Shown: one piece after another, positions 52,026-61,077 of the stretch
Layout of the letters: the number at the start of each line of letters is the position of its first letter
Numbering within the stretch: the first letter of the stretch is position 1
Source of the DNA: Synechococcus sp. LA31
GTDB lineage: Bacteria; Cyanobacteriota; Cyanobacteriia; PCC-6307; Cyanobiaceae
Assembly (NCBI RefSeq): GCF_018502385.1
Contig: NZ_CP075523.1
Coordinates: 868,001-932,000 of the forward strand
Direction: 5' to 3'
Length of the DNA: 64,000 nt
Notes under the pieces: generated by a model
The model's input: only the letters and a program-made list of their open reading frames with translations
Told to the model about the DNA's origin: nothing
The model's database searches: none
Program-made: the position numbers and the translations under genes

Positions 52026-53104
52026 TAGCTGTAATTCGCCACAAACAGGCTGGCGTCTTCCGATGGCTCTGAGCCGGGTTCGTAATGGCCGCTGCTGGCC
52101 GCACCATTGGCGCGGGCTCTGGCCAGCAGAGCCGCCTGGCCGGCCGCTGCATCCTTCCCCCCCCAGTGCTGCAGACAGGAATGCTGAAGAGCACGGCCGT
52201 AGGAAAACCCCAGATGCCAGGGCGCATAGCCCTGCGCTGCGACTTGGTTAATGGCATTGAGGCAAAGGCTCGCGTCTTCCTCACTGAGTCCACCACTGAG
52301 AAACAAAATTGCCGGAACCGCTGCTGGCACGGTGCGGCTGAGGGTCCGCAGGGTGAATGCGCCCACCTCTTCGGCGCTGGCGCTCTGGGGGCAAGCGGCG
52401 CCCGCGCAGGTCATCGAAGGTTTCAGCAGGCTGCCTTCCAGGAACACACCATTGATCGCCAGGGCCTCATAGGTGGTGCGCAGCACCCACTCCTGCACCG
52501 AAGCGGTTGTGGTGATGTCGTGGTCGCCATCCATCAGGATCTCGGGCTCCACAATCGGCACCAGGCCGTGTTCCTGCACCGTTCGGGCATAGCGGGCCAG
52601 GCCCCAGGCGTTCTCGCGCACGGCCAGCTCCGAAGGCGCGCCATGGCCACTGATCTGAAGCACGGCTCGCCATTTGGCGAAGCGTGCACCGCGGGCGTAG
52701 TAGCGCGCTGCGCGTTCGCCAAGACCCTTGAGCCCGGTGCACCAGCTCTCGCCTGGCACCCCGCCAGCCAACGGTTCGCCCCCCTGATCCACCTTGATGC
52801 CGGGCACGATGCCCTGTTTCTGGAATAACTCCACGATGGGAGCACCGCCGGCCTCGGCAGTGCTGTCTTGAAAGAGCGTTTCCTCGTAAAGGATCACGCC
52901 GGAGATGTGCTCACTCAGACCGTCGGTGGTGGCCAGCAAGGTGCGGTAGGCGCGCCGGTGCTCTTCGGTGTTCTCCAACCCGATCGCATCAAAGCGCTTG
53001 CCAATGGTGCCGGTGGATTCATCCGCCGCCAGCAGGCCCGTGCCCGGGGCTGCCAGGGCAGCGGCAGTGGCAGCGAGCTCATCGCGGTAGTCGTTGAGCG
53101 CCAT
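52022..53104 (-). CDS. fbaB: Class I fructose-bisphosphate aldolase
   Basis: A 360-residue Schiff-base aldolase of the archaeal/eukaryal class I type: [64 protein letters not shown], and the lysine nucleophile in [17 protein letters not shown]. It cleaves fructose 1,6-bisphosphate in glycolysis and the Calvin cycle. Cyanobacteria often keep class I beside class II enzymes. The 3' end overlaps nadA by 4 bp, tail to tail. Confidence 0.96.
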   Translation of the reverse strand: MALNDYRDELAATAAALAAPGTGLLAADESTGTIGKRFDAIGLENTEEHRRAYRTLLATTDGLSEHISGVILYEETLFQDSTAEAGGAPIVELFQKQGIVPGIKVDQGGEPLAGGVPGESWCTGLKGLGERAARYYARGARFAKWRAVLQISGHGAPSELAVRENAWGLARYARTVQEHGLVPIVEPEILMDGDHDITTTASVQEWVLRTTYEALAINGVFLEGSLLKPSMTCAGAACPQSASAEEVGAFTLRTLSRTVPAAVPAILFLSGGLSEEDASLCLNAINQVAAQGYAPWHLGFSYGRALQHSCLQHWGGKDAAAGQAALLARARANGAASSGHYEPGSEPSEDASLFVANYSY

Positions 53105-53195
53105 GGCAGCAGGCCAGCGGGTGTACCCCCTGGCTAGGGACGCCGGAGGGTGGCGTCAACCGCATGACGCAGAGGCGTGGCATGGCTGGTGATGA

Positions 53196-54290
53196 TTGAG
53201 CGCTCATCTCGCTCCCTCAGGAGCAGCGCCGATGCCCCTTGCCCCAGGCGGCCTGCTGCAGCTCAGTCCGGAAGGGCTTTATTGCCCTGCAGCGCAGGCC
53301 TGGCTTGATCCATGGCGGCCGGTGCCGCGAGCCCTGATCACCCATGCCCATGCCGATCACGCCAGGCCGGGCTGCGGGGAGTACTGGGCCGTGGGCAGCA
53401 GTGAAGGGATCCTGCGGGAACGCCTCGGAGCTGAGATCAACCTGCTGCCGGTGGACTACGGCCAGCTGCACCGCATCGGAGACGCACGGGTGTCGTTTCA
53501 CGCTGCAGGGCATGTGCTGGGCAGCGCCCAGATCCGGCTGGAGGCTGGGGGTGAGAGCTGGCTGGTGAGCGGCGATTACAAACGCTGCACCGATCCCAGC
53601 TGCGCAGCGTTTGAGCCAGTGCAGGCCGATGTGCTGATCAGTGAAGCCACCTTTGGCCTACCGATCTACCGCTGGCAGAGCGGCGCGGCCGTGGCCGCCG
53701 AGATCGTGGCCTGGTGGCGCAGCGCCCCTGACCGCCCGTCCGTGCTGTTCTGCTACGCCTTCGGCAAGGCTCAGCGGGTGCTGGCGGAGTTGCACCAGCT
53801 GGGCGTGAGGGATGAAGTGCTGTTGCATGGTGCGGTGGATCGGCTCATGCCGCCATACCGAGAGGCGGGCGTGGCGATGCCGCCCACGTGCCCGCTGGCG
53901 CAGCTCGAGCGCGGCGCTGACCTAGCCGGGCGTTTGCTGATCGCACCACCGGCGGCCCACCGCAGTCGCGGACTGGGACGGTTCAGCAAAGGCCAAAACG
54001 GCTTCGTGAGCGGCTGGATGGCCGTTCGTGGAGCTCGCCGGCGGCGGGGCTACGGCCGTGGCTTCGTGATGAGCGACCACGCCGATTGGCCCGGCTTGGT
54101 GCAGAGCGTGAAAGGCAGCGGGGCCAGCCAGGTGTACGTCACCCACGGGCAGAGCACCGTGCTGGCGCGCTATCTAAGCGAGGTGGAAGGCATCAGCGCT
54201 GAACCTCTGGAAGGCCACTTCGAAGCCGAACGGTTCGATGAGGAGGAGCCCTCCACCCCTGAGGCTGCAGCACAACAAACGGGGAGCTGA
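53196..54290 (+). CDS. Ligase-associated MBL-fold DNA exonuclease
   Basis: A 364-residue metallo-beta-lactamase-fold protein: ITHAHADHARPGCGEYW (HxHxDH), FHAAGHVLGSAQIRLE, WLVSGDYKRCTDPSCAAFEP, and SDHADWPGLV with the terminal THGQ. This is the family of exonucleases found with ATP-dependent ligases and Lhr-like helicases in bacterial DNA-damage response loci. Its stop overlaps the ligase start by one base (TGATG), so the two are translationally coupled. Confidence 0.88.
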   Translation: MSAHLAPSGAAPMPLAPGGLLQLSPEGLYCPAAQAWLDPWRPVPRALITHAHADHARPGCGEYWAVGSSEGILRERLGAEINLLPVDYGQLHRIGDARVSFHAAGHVLGSAQIRLEAGGESWLVSGDYKRCTDPSCAAFEPVQADVLISEATFGLPIYRWQSGAAVAAEIVAWWRSAPDRPSVLFCYAFGKAQRVLAELHQLGVRDEVLLHGAVDRLMPPYREAGVAMPPTCPLAQLERGADLAGRLLIAPPAAHRSRGLGRFSKGQNGFVSGWMAVRGARRRRGYGRGFVMSDHADWPGLVQSVKGSGASQVYVTHGQSTVLARYLSEVEGISAEPLEGHFEAERFDEEEPSTPEAAAQQTGS

Positions 54291-55939
54291 TGCAAGCCTT
54301 CGCCACCCTGTTTTGCGAGCTGGATGCCACCGGTAGCACCAGCGCCAAACTCGAGGCCCTGGAGAGCTACTTCCGCCAGAGCCCACCTGCCGATGCGGCC
54401 TGGGCCCTCGCTCTGCTGTTGGGCAAACGCCGCCGCAGACTGATCACCGGACGCCGGCTGCGGGAGATTTGCCTGGCCGCCACCGGGCTACCGGAGTGGT
54501 TGTTCGAGGCCTGCCATGCCCAGGTGGGCGATTCAGCCGAAACAGTGGCACTGCTCTGGCAGCAGCGGCCCCAAGCGAGTACTCCTGTCGCCCATGGCGC
54601 CGGGCAGGAGCCCCTGGCCGACTGGATGGCGGAGCGATTGCCGGCCCTCGCGGCGCTTGAGGGAGACGAGCAGGCTGCTGCCGTGCAGGCCTGCTGGCGC
54701 AGCCTGCCGCCCGATCAGCTGCTGCTGGTGAACAAACTGCTCAGCGGCGGATTCCGGGTTGGCGTGTCCACCGGTCTGGTGACGCGGGCCCTGGCCCGCA
54801 GCGCAGCGCTTGATGAAGCACTGGTGGCGCATCGGTTGATGGGGGGATTGACCCCGAGCGCCGAATCCTTCCAAAGGCTCACAGCAGCGGCAGACCATGG
54901 GGATGATCTGGCCGCACGGCCGTATCCCTTCTTTCTGGCGAGTCCGCTGGAGGCGGCTCAGCTGGAACACACCCCAGCGCAACGTTGGCAAGTGGAATGG
55001 AAATGGGATGGCATCCGCGGGCAGCTGATCCACCGCGCCGGTGGTTGCAGCCTGTGGAGCCGCGGCGAAGAGCTGATCAATGAAGCGTTTCCAGAGCTGA
55101 TTGCCCTGGCCGAAGCGCTGCCTGAAGGCACCGCCCTCGATGGAGAGGTGATCGTGTGGGAGTCAGGAGCCCAGCAGCCCGAGCCCTTTGCCAGCCTGCA
55201 GCGGCGGCTGGGGCGCAAGGCGCCAAGCCGGGCCCTGCAGAAGGAGTGCCCGGCAGCCTTTGTGGCCTACGACCTGCTGGAGCATGAAGGGATTGATCAG
55301 CGAGAGCAACCGCTGCAAGCGCGTCGCCGTCAACTGGAAAAGCTGCATCAGCAATGGCTGAGCAACGCCGCTGCACCCATTGCAGAGCGGCTGCGCTTGC
55401 CCGCAATCCAGAGGCTGGAGAGCTGGCAGGAGCTCGATGGCCTGCGCGATCAGGCCCGCGATCACCGCGCCGAAGGGCTGATGCTCAAGGCGCTGGATTC
55501 GCCCTATCTGGTGGGACGTAAGCGGGGGTTTTGGTGGAAACACAAACTGGAGCCGCTGCGGCTGGATGCCGTACTGCTTTATGCCCAGGCGGGTAGCGGT
55601 AAGCGAGCCAACCTCTACACCGATTACAGCTTTGGCCTTTGGAACGGCGAAGGAGATTTAGTGACCTTCGCCAAGGCCTACTCCGGCCTCGACAATGGCG
55701 AGATTCGCGAGCTGGATCGCTGGATCCGCGCCCACACCACTGAGCGGTTCGGGCCGGTGCGAGCGGTGGAACCCCTGCAAGTGTTTGAGCTGGCCTTTGA
55801 GGGCATCCAACCCTCCAAACGGCATAAGTGCGGGTTTGCCGTGCGCTTCCCACGCATCAGCCGTTGGCGCACCGACAAACCGGCGAGCGAAGCCGACAGC
55901 CTGGCCAATGCTCGGGCCTTGATGGATGAGCAGCGATGA
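54290..55939 (+). CDS. ATP-dependent DNA ligase (ligase-associated repair type)
   Basis: A 549-residue ligase. The adenylation motif I lysine is in VEWKWDGIRGQLIHR (KxDG, near residue 238), with ELDGEVIVWE-type motif III/IIIa (LDGEVIVWES) and motif IV/V EGLMLKALDSPY and GFWWKHKL; an N-terminal helical DNA-binding domain precedes these. Such ligases act with the flanking exonuclease and helicase. It starts at the one-base overlap with the exonuclease and its last 4 bp overlap the helicase gene. Confidence 0.9.
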   Translation: MQAFATLFCELDATGSTSAKLEALESYFRQSPPADAAWALALLLGKRRRRLITGRRLREICLAATGLPEWLFEACHAQVGDSAETVALLWQQRPQASTPVAHGAGQEPLADWMAERLPALAALEGDEQAAAVQACWRSLPPDQLLLVNKLLSGGFRVGVSTGLVTRALARSAALDEALVAHRLMGGLTPSAESFQRLTAAADHGDDLAARPYPFFLASPLEAAQLEHTPAQRWQVEWKWDGIRGQLIHRAGGCSLWSRGEELINEAFPELIALAEALPEGTALDGEVIVWESGAQQPEPFASLQRRLGRKAPSRALQKECPAAFVAYDLLEHEGIDQREQPLQARRRQLEKLHQQWLSNAAAPIAERLRLPAIQRLESWQELDGLRDQARDHRAEGLMLKALDSPYLVGRKRGFWWKHKLEPLRLDAVLLYAQAGSGKRANLYTDYSFGLWNGEGDLVTFAKAYSGLDNGEIRELDRWIRAHTTERFGPVRAVEPLQVFELAFEGIQPSKRHKCGFAVRFPRISRWRTDKPASEADSLANARALMDEQR

Positions 55940-58428
55940 GCGATCCCCTCGCGCCAATCCACGCCTGGTTTGCCGAGCAGGGCTGGACGCCCATGGCCTT
56001 CCAAGAGCAGTGCTGGCAGGCCTACCTAGCCGGCGAGAGCGGCCTGCTCCAGGTGCCCACCGGCTCCGGTAAGACGTACGCCGCCGTGATGGGGCCGATA
56101 GCCGAGATGCTTGCGGCTGCACCCGCCCGCGGCCTGCGCTTACTGGTGATCACGCCGCTGCGGGCCCTTAGCAGGGATCTGGCCTTGGCCATTGAAGAAC
56201 CCATCCAGGCCATGGGCTGGCCGCTACGGGTGGCGATCCGCAACGGCGATACCAGCACCTACGAGCGCAGCAAGCAGCTCCGCACTCCGCCCGAGATCCT
56301 CATCACCACACCGGAATCCTTGAGCGTGCTTCTGGCGAATGCCAAGGCACCCCAGCTATTTGGCCAGCTGGAGGCGGTGGTGCTGGATGAATGGCACGAG
56401 CTGATGGGCAGCAAGCGCGGAAGCCAGTGTGAGCTCTGCCTGAGCTGGCTGCGCAGCCAACGCCCAGCCCTGCGCACCTGGGCGATCAGCGCCACCATCG
56501 GCAACCTCGAAGAAGCAGCCGTGGCCGCGCTGGGAGTCGGCCCCGCAGGGCCGCGCATCATCACCAGCGACATCCAACGGGCCACGGCCATCCGAAGCCT
56601 CCTGCCAGAGACGATTGATGGTTTTCCCTGGGGCGGCCATCTGGGGCTTCGGATGTACGAGGAGCTGGTGGCTGGGCTGGAGCCGGGCGTGAGCACGCTG
56701 CTCTTCACCAACACCCGCAACCAAGCCGAACGCTGGCATCAGTGTTTGCGCTTTGCCTGCCCAGAGATGGATGGCGCCCTGGCGCTGCACCACAGCGCCA
56801 TCGACCGGGCTGAGCGCGAGGCGATCGAGGCCCGTGTGAAAGCAGGCGATCTGCGCTGGGTGGTGTGCACCAGCTCGCTGGATCTGGGGGTGGATTTCCA
56901 ACCGGTGGAGCGGGTGGTGCAGATCGGATCTGCCAAAAACCTGGCCCGCCTGTTGCAACGGGCTGGCCGTAGCGCCCATAACCCGGGCGGGACCTCTCAG
57001 GTGCTGTTCATGCCCACCAACGCCCTGGAGCTACTGGAGGTGAGCGCCATGCGGCGCGGGTTGGAGAACGGTCTGGTGGAACACCGCCGCCCGCCCCAGC
57101 TGCCGCTCGATGTACTGCTGCAACACCTCACCACCCTGGCCTGCGGGCCTGGCTTCGTGCCCGAGCAGGCGTTGGCAACCGTGCGCAGCTGCTGGAGTTT
57201 CCGTCAGCTCAGCGATGCCCAATGGCAGTGGTGCCTTGCCTTCCTGGAGCACGGCGGTGACTGCCTAACGGCCTACCCCCGCTACCGCAAACTCGTGCGC
57301 TGCCAACTGCACACCGATGAGCCGCCCACCGAGGCTGAGCCCTGGCGGTTCCGCGTGCTCGACAAAACAATCGCCCGGCTGCATCGCTTCAACATCGGCA
57401 CGATCACAGCCGACCGTTCGGTCACGGTTCGCTTCGTGCGCGGCGCCGTGATCGGCCATGTGGAGGAGGCCTTCATCGGGCGGCTCAAACCCGGAGATGT
57501 GTTCTTTTTTGCTGGGCGGCAGTTGGAATTCGTGCGGCTGCGGGAGATGACAGCCCAGGTGAAAGCCACCAGTAAAAAGAGCTCCACGGTGCCGGCCTGG
57601 GCCGGAGGGCAGATGGCGCTCTCCGATCTGCTTAGCGCCCACCTGCGGCAGGAAGTGGATCGCTGCGCCCGCGCTCTTGATGGTGAAGCAACACTGGATA
57701 CGCCCGAACTCAAGGCCCTGGAGGCGCTGCTGCAGCGGCAAGCCAACCTGTCTGGGCTGCCCCGCAGCGATCAGCTGCTGGTGGAGCTGTGCCGCAGCCG
57801 TGAAGGCAGCCATCTGTTCGTGTACCCCTTCGAGGGTCGCTTCGTGCATGAGGGGATTGGCTTTCTCTGGGCCTGGCGGTTGGCGCGGCATCGGGCCAGC
57901 ACGATCACCGTGTCGGTGAACGACTACGGCTTTGAGCTCTTGGCTCCCAAGACGTATCCGTTCGAAGAACTGCTGGATCTTCATGGCGACGATCTACTCG
58001 ATCAGGCGAATCTCGAACGGGATCTCGAGCAAGCCCTGAATGTCTCCGAGCTCTGCCGGCGGCGCTTCCGCGCCATTGCTCAAGTGAGCGGCCTGATCAG
58101 CCAGGCGATGCCCGGGCAAAACAAAACGGGGGGGCAGTTGCAGATCAGTGCAGCGCTGCTCTTTGATGTGTTCCAGAAACACGAACCAGGCAGCCTGCTG
58201 CTCGAGCAGGCCCGGCGAGAGGTGATCGAGGAGCAACTCGAAGCCGAACGGCTGCAGTCGGCCCTGGAACGAATGGCGTCGTGCACCTGGCGGGTGGAGC
58301 GCATGGCGCGGCCCGGGCCGCTGGCATTCCCGCTCCTAGTGGAGCGACTCAATAGCCGCCTCAGCAACGAATCGCTGCTGGATCGGGTGCAGCGCTTAAT
58401 CTCCGAGGCCACACGAGCTGAGCAGTGA
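55936..58428 (+). CDS. Lhr-type DEXH-box helicase (ligase-associated)
   Basis: An 830-residue helicase. Q-region PMAFQEQCWQAYLAGESGLLQVPTGSGKTYAAVM with Walker A, VVLDEWHELMGSKRG as motif II (DEWH), ISATIGN, STLLFTNTRNQAERWH, CTSSLDLGVDFQPVERVVQIGSA, and QRAGRSAHNPGG as motif VI. A long C-terminal region (residues 430-830) matches the Lhr winged-helix/beta-barrel extension. It completes an exonuclease-ligase-helicase operon for DNA repair. The fourth family of that set, the PdeM phosphoesterase, is not present here. Confidence 0.9.
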   Translation: MSDPLAPIHAWFAEQGWTPMAFQEQCWQAYLAGESGLLQVPTGSGKTYAAVMGPIAEMLAAAPARGLRLLVITPLRALSRDLALAIEEPIQAMGWPLRVAIRNGDTSTYERSKQLRTPPEILITTPESLSVLLANAKAPQLFGQLEAVVLDEWHELMGSKRGSQCELCLSWLRSQRPALRTWAISATIGNLEEAAVAALGVGPAGPRIITSDIQRATAIRSLLPETIDGFPWGGHLGLRMYEELVAGLEPGVSTLLFTNTRNQAERWHQCLRFACPEMDGALALHHSAIDRAEREAIEARVKAGDLRWVVCTSSLDLGVDFQPVERVVQIGSAKNLARLLQRAGRSAHNPGGTSQVLFMPTNALELLEVSAMRRGLENGLVEHRRPPQLPLDVLLQHLTTLACGPGFVPEQALATVRSCWSFRQLSDAQWQWCLAFLEHGGDCLTAYPRYRKLVRCQLHTDEPPTEAEPWRFRVLDKTIARLHRFNIGTITADRSVTVRFVRGAVIGHVEEAFIGRLKPGDVFFFAGRQLEFVRLREMTAQVKATSKKSSTVPAWAGGQMALSDLLSAHLRQEVDRCARALDGEATLDTPELKALEALLQRQANLSGLPRSDQLLVELCRSREGSHLFVYPFEGRFVHEGIGFLWAWRLARHRASTITVSVNDYGFELLAPKTYPFEELLDLHGDDLLDQANLERDLEQALNVSELCRRRFRAIAQVSGLISQAMPGQNKTGGQLQISAALLFDVFQKHEPGSLLLEQARREVIEEQLEAERLQSALERMASCTWRVERMARPGPLAFPLLVERLNSRLSNESLLDRVQRLISEATRAEQ

Positions 58429-58441
58429 TGGGGCAGAAGCG

Positions 58442-58846
58442 ATGATCAGCGCGCTGCTCAATGTCTTGTGGGTGGTGCTCGGCGGCCTGGTAATGGCCCT
58501 GGGCTGGTGGCTGGCAGGCCTGGTGTGCGCCATCACAATTGTGGGGCTGCCCTGGGCGCGCTCCTGTTTTGTGATCGGCTCTTTTTCGCTGTGGCCATTC
58601 GGGCAGGAAGCCATGAGTCGTCGCGAACTGCAGGGGCGAAGTGATCTGGGCACAGGGCCCCTGGGCCTACTGGGCAACGTGATCTGGTTTCTGCTGGCGG
58701 GTTGGTGGCTAGCCATCGGCCATCTCACCTCGGCCTTGGCCTGTTTCGTCACCATCGTTGGCATCCCCTTTGGGGTCCAGCACATCAAGCTGGCGCTCAT
58801 CGCCTTGGCTCCAGTGGGCATGACGGTGGTGCCCGTGCGCCGATAA
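58442..58846 (+). CDS. YccF-domain inner membrane protein
   Basis: A 134-residue protein with four hydrophobic stretches arranged as two repeats: LNVLWVVLGGLVMALGWWLAGLVCAITIVGLPWARS and GNVIWFLLAGWWLAIGHLTSALACFVTIVGIPFGVQHIKLALIALAP. The duplicated TIVGLPWA / TIVGIPFG motif is the YccF hallmark; the family's role is unknown. It begins 13 bp after the helicase stop and may be read from the same promoter. Confidence 0.9.
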   Translation: MISALLNVLWVVLGGLVMALGWWLAGLVCAITIVGLPWARSCFVIGSFSLWPFGQEAMSRRELQGRSDLGTGPLGLLGNVIWFLLAGWWLAIGHLTSALACFVTIVGIPFGVQHIKLALIALAPVGMTVVPVRR

Positions 58847-59042
58847 CCAGGATTGGTCTTGATGAAGTTTCCGCAGGAAACCCTTCAGGCAAAGCCAACT
58901 GGATAAAGCTGGCGGCATGAGCCTGATGCACTGTCCTCTTTGCCTTGGTCTGGCGGTGTTATCCGTTGGCCGAGCTCTGGCACATCTGAGCCTTGTGGTG
59001 CTGACTCCCTTGAAGCTGCTGAGCTAAACGTGGAGATGGAGG

Positions 59043-59240
59043 ATGAACCGCATGGCCCAGGTGGATGAGACGCGCGTGGTGGTGCGAACACCGCGGGGAT
59101 CAAGCATCGAAGCTCTGGAGGGTGGTCTCTACCGCGTATGCACGCCGGAGGGGCAATGCCAGACCGTGACAGGCCTGCACCGAGCCAACGACCTCATGTA
59201 TTGGAAGGAAAGCCAGCGCGGACACGATCAGCAGAGCTGA
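59043..59240 (+). CDS. Small hypothetical protein
   Basis: A 65-residue protein reading MNRMAQVDETRVVVRTPRGSS, then EALEGGLYRVCTPEGQCQTVTGLH. Alternating hydrophobics suggest a small beta-rich domain with a cysteine pair (VCTPEGQC). The second Met (MAQVDETR) may be the start. It lies 32 bp upstream of the phosphoribosyltransferase gene on the same strand. Function unknown. Confidence 0.5.
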   Translation: MNRMAQVDETRVVVRTPRGSSIEALEGGLYRVCTPEGQCQTVTGLHRANDLMYWKESQRGHDQQS

Positions 59241-59272
59241 TTGCGAGAGTGTGAGGATCGATCGAGGCCGCG

Positions 59273-59656
59273 GTGCTCACACTCAACTGGCAAGATTTTG
59301 AGCGAGCCGTGGAGGCGATCGTGGAACGCTGCCGCGGTCGCCAGTTCTGCGGCGTGCACGGCATACCCCGCGGAGGGTTGGTGCTGGCAGTGACCCTGAG
59401 CCACAGGCTGGATCTACCTCTGCTCAGCAGCGCAGAACCAGGCTGCCTGTTGGTGGACGATGTGTATGAAACCGGTCTCACCCTCGAGCCTTATCGACAC
59501 CTGGAGAACAGCACAACGGTGGTTTGGATGAGCAAGGTGGAGCCGCTGTGGTGGCAGGCCGTGGATGTGACGCAGACCCATGAATGGATTGTGTTTCCCT
59601 GGGAGAACGCAGCCGCTGCAGAGCTGGATGAACAGCTGTATCGCGCCTCCCGCTGA
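59273..59656 (+). CDS. Phosphoribosyltransferase-domain protein
   Basis: A 127-residue short PRTase. The N-terminal FERAVEAIVERC and CGVHGIPRGGLVLAVTLSHRLDLPL give the loop I region, and CLLVDDVYETGLTLEPYR is the PRPP-binding loop (LVDDVxxTG). It is much shorter than purine PRTases, with no obvious hood, so base specificity is unclear. GTG at 59273 is used. It overlaps the downstream deoxyribosyltransferase by one base, implying linked action on nucleobases or nucleosides. Confidence 0.75.
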   Translation: MLTLNWQDFERAVEAIVERCRGRQFCGVHGIPRGGLVLAVTLSHRLDLPLLSSAEPGCLLVDDVYETGLTLEPYRHLENSTTVVWMSKVEPLWWQAVDVTQTHEWIVFPWENAAAAELDEQLYRASR

Positions 59657-60123
59657 TGGGTCAGCTCAGGTTGTATCTGGCCTCGCCATACGGCTTTTCG
59701 CGCCATTGGCGGGAGCGCCTGTTGCCGGATTTCATCACGGCCTTGGAGCAGCTGGGTCTGGAGGTGTGGGAACCATTCAGCCGGAATGGTCAGGTCGATC
59801 TCGCCGAGCCGGGATGGGCTTGGCGAGTGGCACAGGCGGATCTGCAGGATGTGCGTGACGCCGATGGTCTCTTGGCGATCGTGAACGGAACACCGCCGGA
59901 TGAAGGGGTGATGTTGGAACTAGGGGCTGCGATCGCTCTTGGAAAGCCCGTGTTTCTCTACCGCGATGACTTCCGCCGCTGCAGCGACTCAGAGGATTAC
60001 CCGCTCAACCTGATGGTCTTCAGCGGGTTGCCGCAGGATGGCTGGCAGGAATGGTTCTATGGATCGATCGAGGAGCTCAGCAATCCCAGCAAAGCGTTGA
60101 TGCGCTGGATCAATGGGAACTGA
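59656..60123 (+). CDS. Nucleoside 2-deoxyribosyltransferase
   Basis: A 155-residue protein: RLYLASPYGFSRHWRERLLPDFITALEQLGLEVWEPF, ADLQDVRDADGLLAIVNGTPPDEGVMLELGAAIALGKPVFLYRDD. The catalytic Glu is in GVMLELGAAIALGKP, the signature of this family, which exchanges bases between deoxynucleosides or hydrolyses dNMPs (rcl-like). ATG overlaps the PRTase stop (TGATG). Together they may salvage or clear modified nucleotides. Confidence 0.85.
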   Translation: MGQLRLYLASPYGFSRHWRERLLPDFITALEQLGLEVWEPFSRNGQVDLAEPGWAWRVAQADLQDVRDADGLLAIVNGTPPDEGVMLELGAAIALGKPVFLYRDDFRRCSDSEDYPLNLMVFSGLPQDGWQEWFYGSIEELSNPSKALMRWINGN

Positions 60124-60128
60124 GCTGG

Positions 60129-60290
60129 TCAGTCGTCGAAGTCTTGGTCGTGCTTGTTCATAGCCTCCACCACAAGCCCCTTGAGCATCGTGCGGGTTTC
60201 ATTGCGGCTGTGATGACCAGCCGTGCGTTGAATCGTGTAGTACACGATCAGCAGAATCGGCAGGATCGAGGTGCAGGCGATCAGAAACAT
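60129..60290 (-). CDS. Small single-pass membrane protein
   Basis: A 53-residue protein: a hydrophobic helix right after the start (MFLIACTSILPILLIVYYTI) and a charged cytoplasmic tail ending NKHDQDFDD. The ATG at 60290 and TGA at 60129 give a clean frame. It is convergent with the deoxyribosyltransferase and divergent from cyAbrB. Family not recognised; such short membrane proteins are common in picocyanobacteria. Confidence 0.55.
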   Translation of the reverse strand: MFLIACTSILPILLIVYYTIQRTAGHHSRNETRTMLKGLVVEAMNKHDQDFDD

Positions 60291-60362
60291 AGGGGATGCG
60301 GTGATGAGGGGATGGCGAAGGTCTCACCGAGCGTTATTGTTCGCTTGATTCAATTCTCACCC

Positions 60363-60722
60363 ATGCTCACCGGCTCTGAACTGCTGGCCAAGGTCAAAGA
60401 ACTTGGCGACGTGTCCAAATCTGATCTGGTGCGCAGCTGCGGCTATGTGAGCACCAAGAAAGACGGTGGTGAGCGCCTGAACTTCACCGCCTTCTATGAA
60501 GCACTGCTCGAGGCCAAGGGTCTGAGCCTCGGCAATGATGGCGTCGGCCGCGGCAAGGGTGGTCGCAAGCTGAGCTACACCGCCACGGTGCAAGGCAATG
60601 GCAACCTGCTGATCGGCAAGGCTTACACCGCCATGCTCGACCTCAAACCCGGCGACGAGTTTGAAATCAAACTCGGGCGCAAGCAGATCAAGCTCATCCC
60701 CGTCGGTGGCGAAGAAGAGTGA
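60363..60722 (+). CDS. cyAbrB-type AbrB-like transcriptional regulator
   Basis: A 119-residue protein: LTGSELLAKVKELGDVSKSDLVRSCGYVSTKKDGGERLNFTAFYEALLEAKGLSL, then a C-terminal AbrB-like swapped-hairpin domain (GNLLIGKAYTAMLDLKPGDEFEIKLGRKQIKLIPV). This arrangement is the cyanobacteria-specific cyAbrB family (two paralogues in most genomes) that controls carbon and nitrogen metabolism genes. ATG at 60363 gives the standard start. A strong terminator follows. Confidence 0.92.
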   Translation: MLTGSELLAKVKELGDVSKSDLVRSCGYVSTKKDGGERLNFTAFYEALLEAKGLSLGNDGVGRGKGGRKLSYTATVQGNGNLLIGKAYTAMLDLKPGDEFEIKLGRKQIKLIPVGGEEE

Positions 60723-60760
60723 GCAACCTCCAGGCTCCAACCTGGACTTGATCACAACGA

Positions 60761-60785
60761 CCCCGGCGAGAGCCGGGGTTTTTTA
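60761..60785 (+). terminator. Rho-independent terminator of cyAbrB
   Basis: A 7-bp GC stem (CCCCGGC with GCCGGGG) with a 4-base loop and a run of six Ts, about 40 bp after the stop. Confidence 0.93.
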
Positions 60786-60831
60786 TTGACCATCTGCTGG
60801 CGTCCGCAATCGACGCCAACAGCTCGTTAAC

Positions 60832-61032
60832 ATGTTGTTACATTGCCAGGGCGTCGTGGATCAACTTCCTCTCAGCCGTCAGTTTGCGATTGCGATGCAC
60901 GAACGCTCCATCGACAGCTGCGACGACATCGAGCAACTGCGCAGTGTGGCCAAAACCCTATTGCGGGCTTGGCAACTGCAGGCCTCATTCAGCGAAGACT
61001 ATGCGGCTCAGCTCATGGGCATCAAGCCATAA
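60832..61032 (+). CDS. Small conserved cyanobacterial protein
   Basis: A 66-residue frame; the conserved-looking part is DQLPLSRQFAIAMHERSIDSCDDIEQLRSVAKTLLRAWQLQASFSEDYAAQLMG. It is all-helical, and the start could be the ATG at 60832 or a GTG at 60856 (VDQLPL). Its size and amphipathic helix resemble NblA-like or other phycobilisome-related small proteins, but I cannot assign it. It is flanked by terminators on both sides. Confidence 0.65.
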   Translation: MLLHCQGVVDQLPLSRQFAIAMHERSIDSCDDIEQLRSVAKTLLRAWQLQASFSEDYAAQLMGIKP

Positions 61033-61057
61033 AAAAGCCGCTCCCGAAGGAGCGGCT
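61031..61057 (-). terminator. Rho-independent terminator of the RRM gene
   Basis: On the minus strand, a perfect 9-bp stem (AGCCGCTCC with GGAGCGGCT) and a TTCG tetraloop are followed by a run of Ts. It lies about 20 bp after the stop of the RNA-binding protein gene and overlaps the plus-strand gene's end by a few bases. Confidence 0.93.
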
Positions 61058-61077
61058 GCACGAACTGAAGACGCGGG

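Noticed and set aside
58917-59027. 36-codon plus-strand frame (MSLMHCPLCLGLAVL...) after YccF
   Set aside because: Has a CPLC pair and a hydrophobic stretch but no supporting context; below the level I would annotate.
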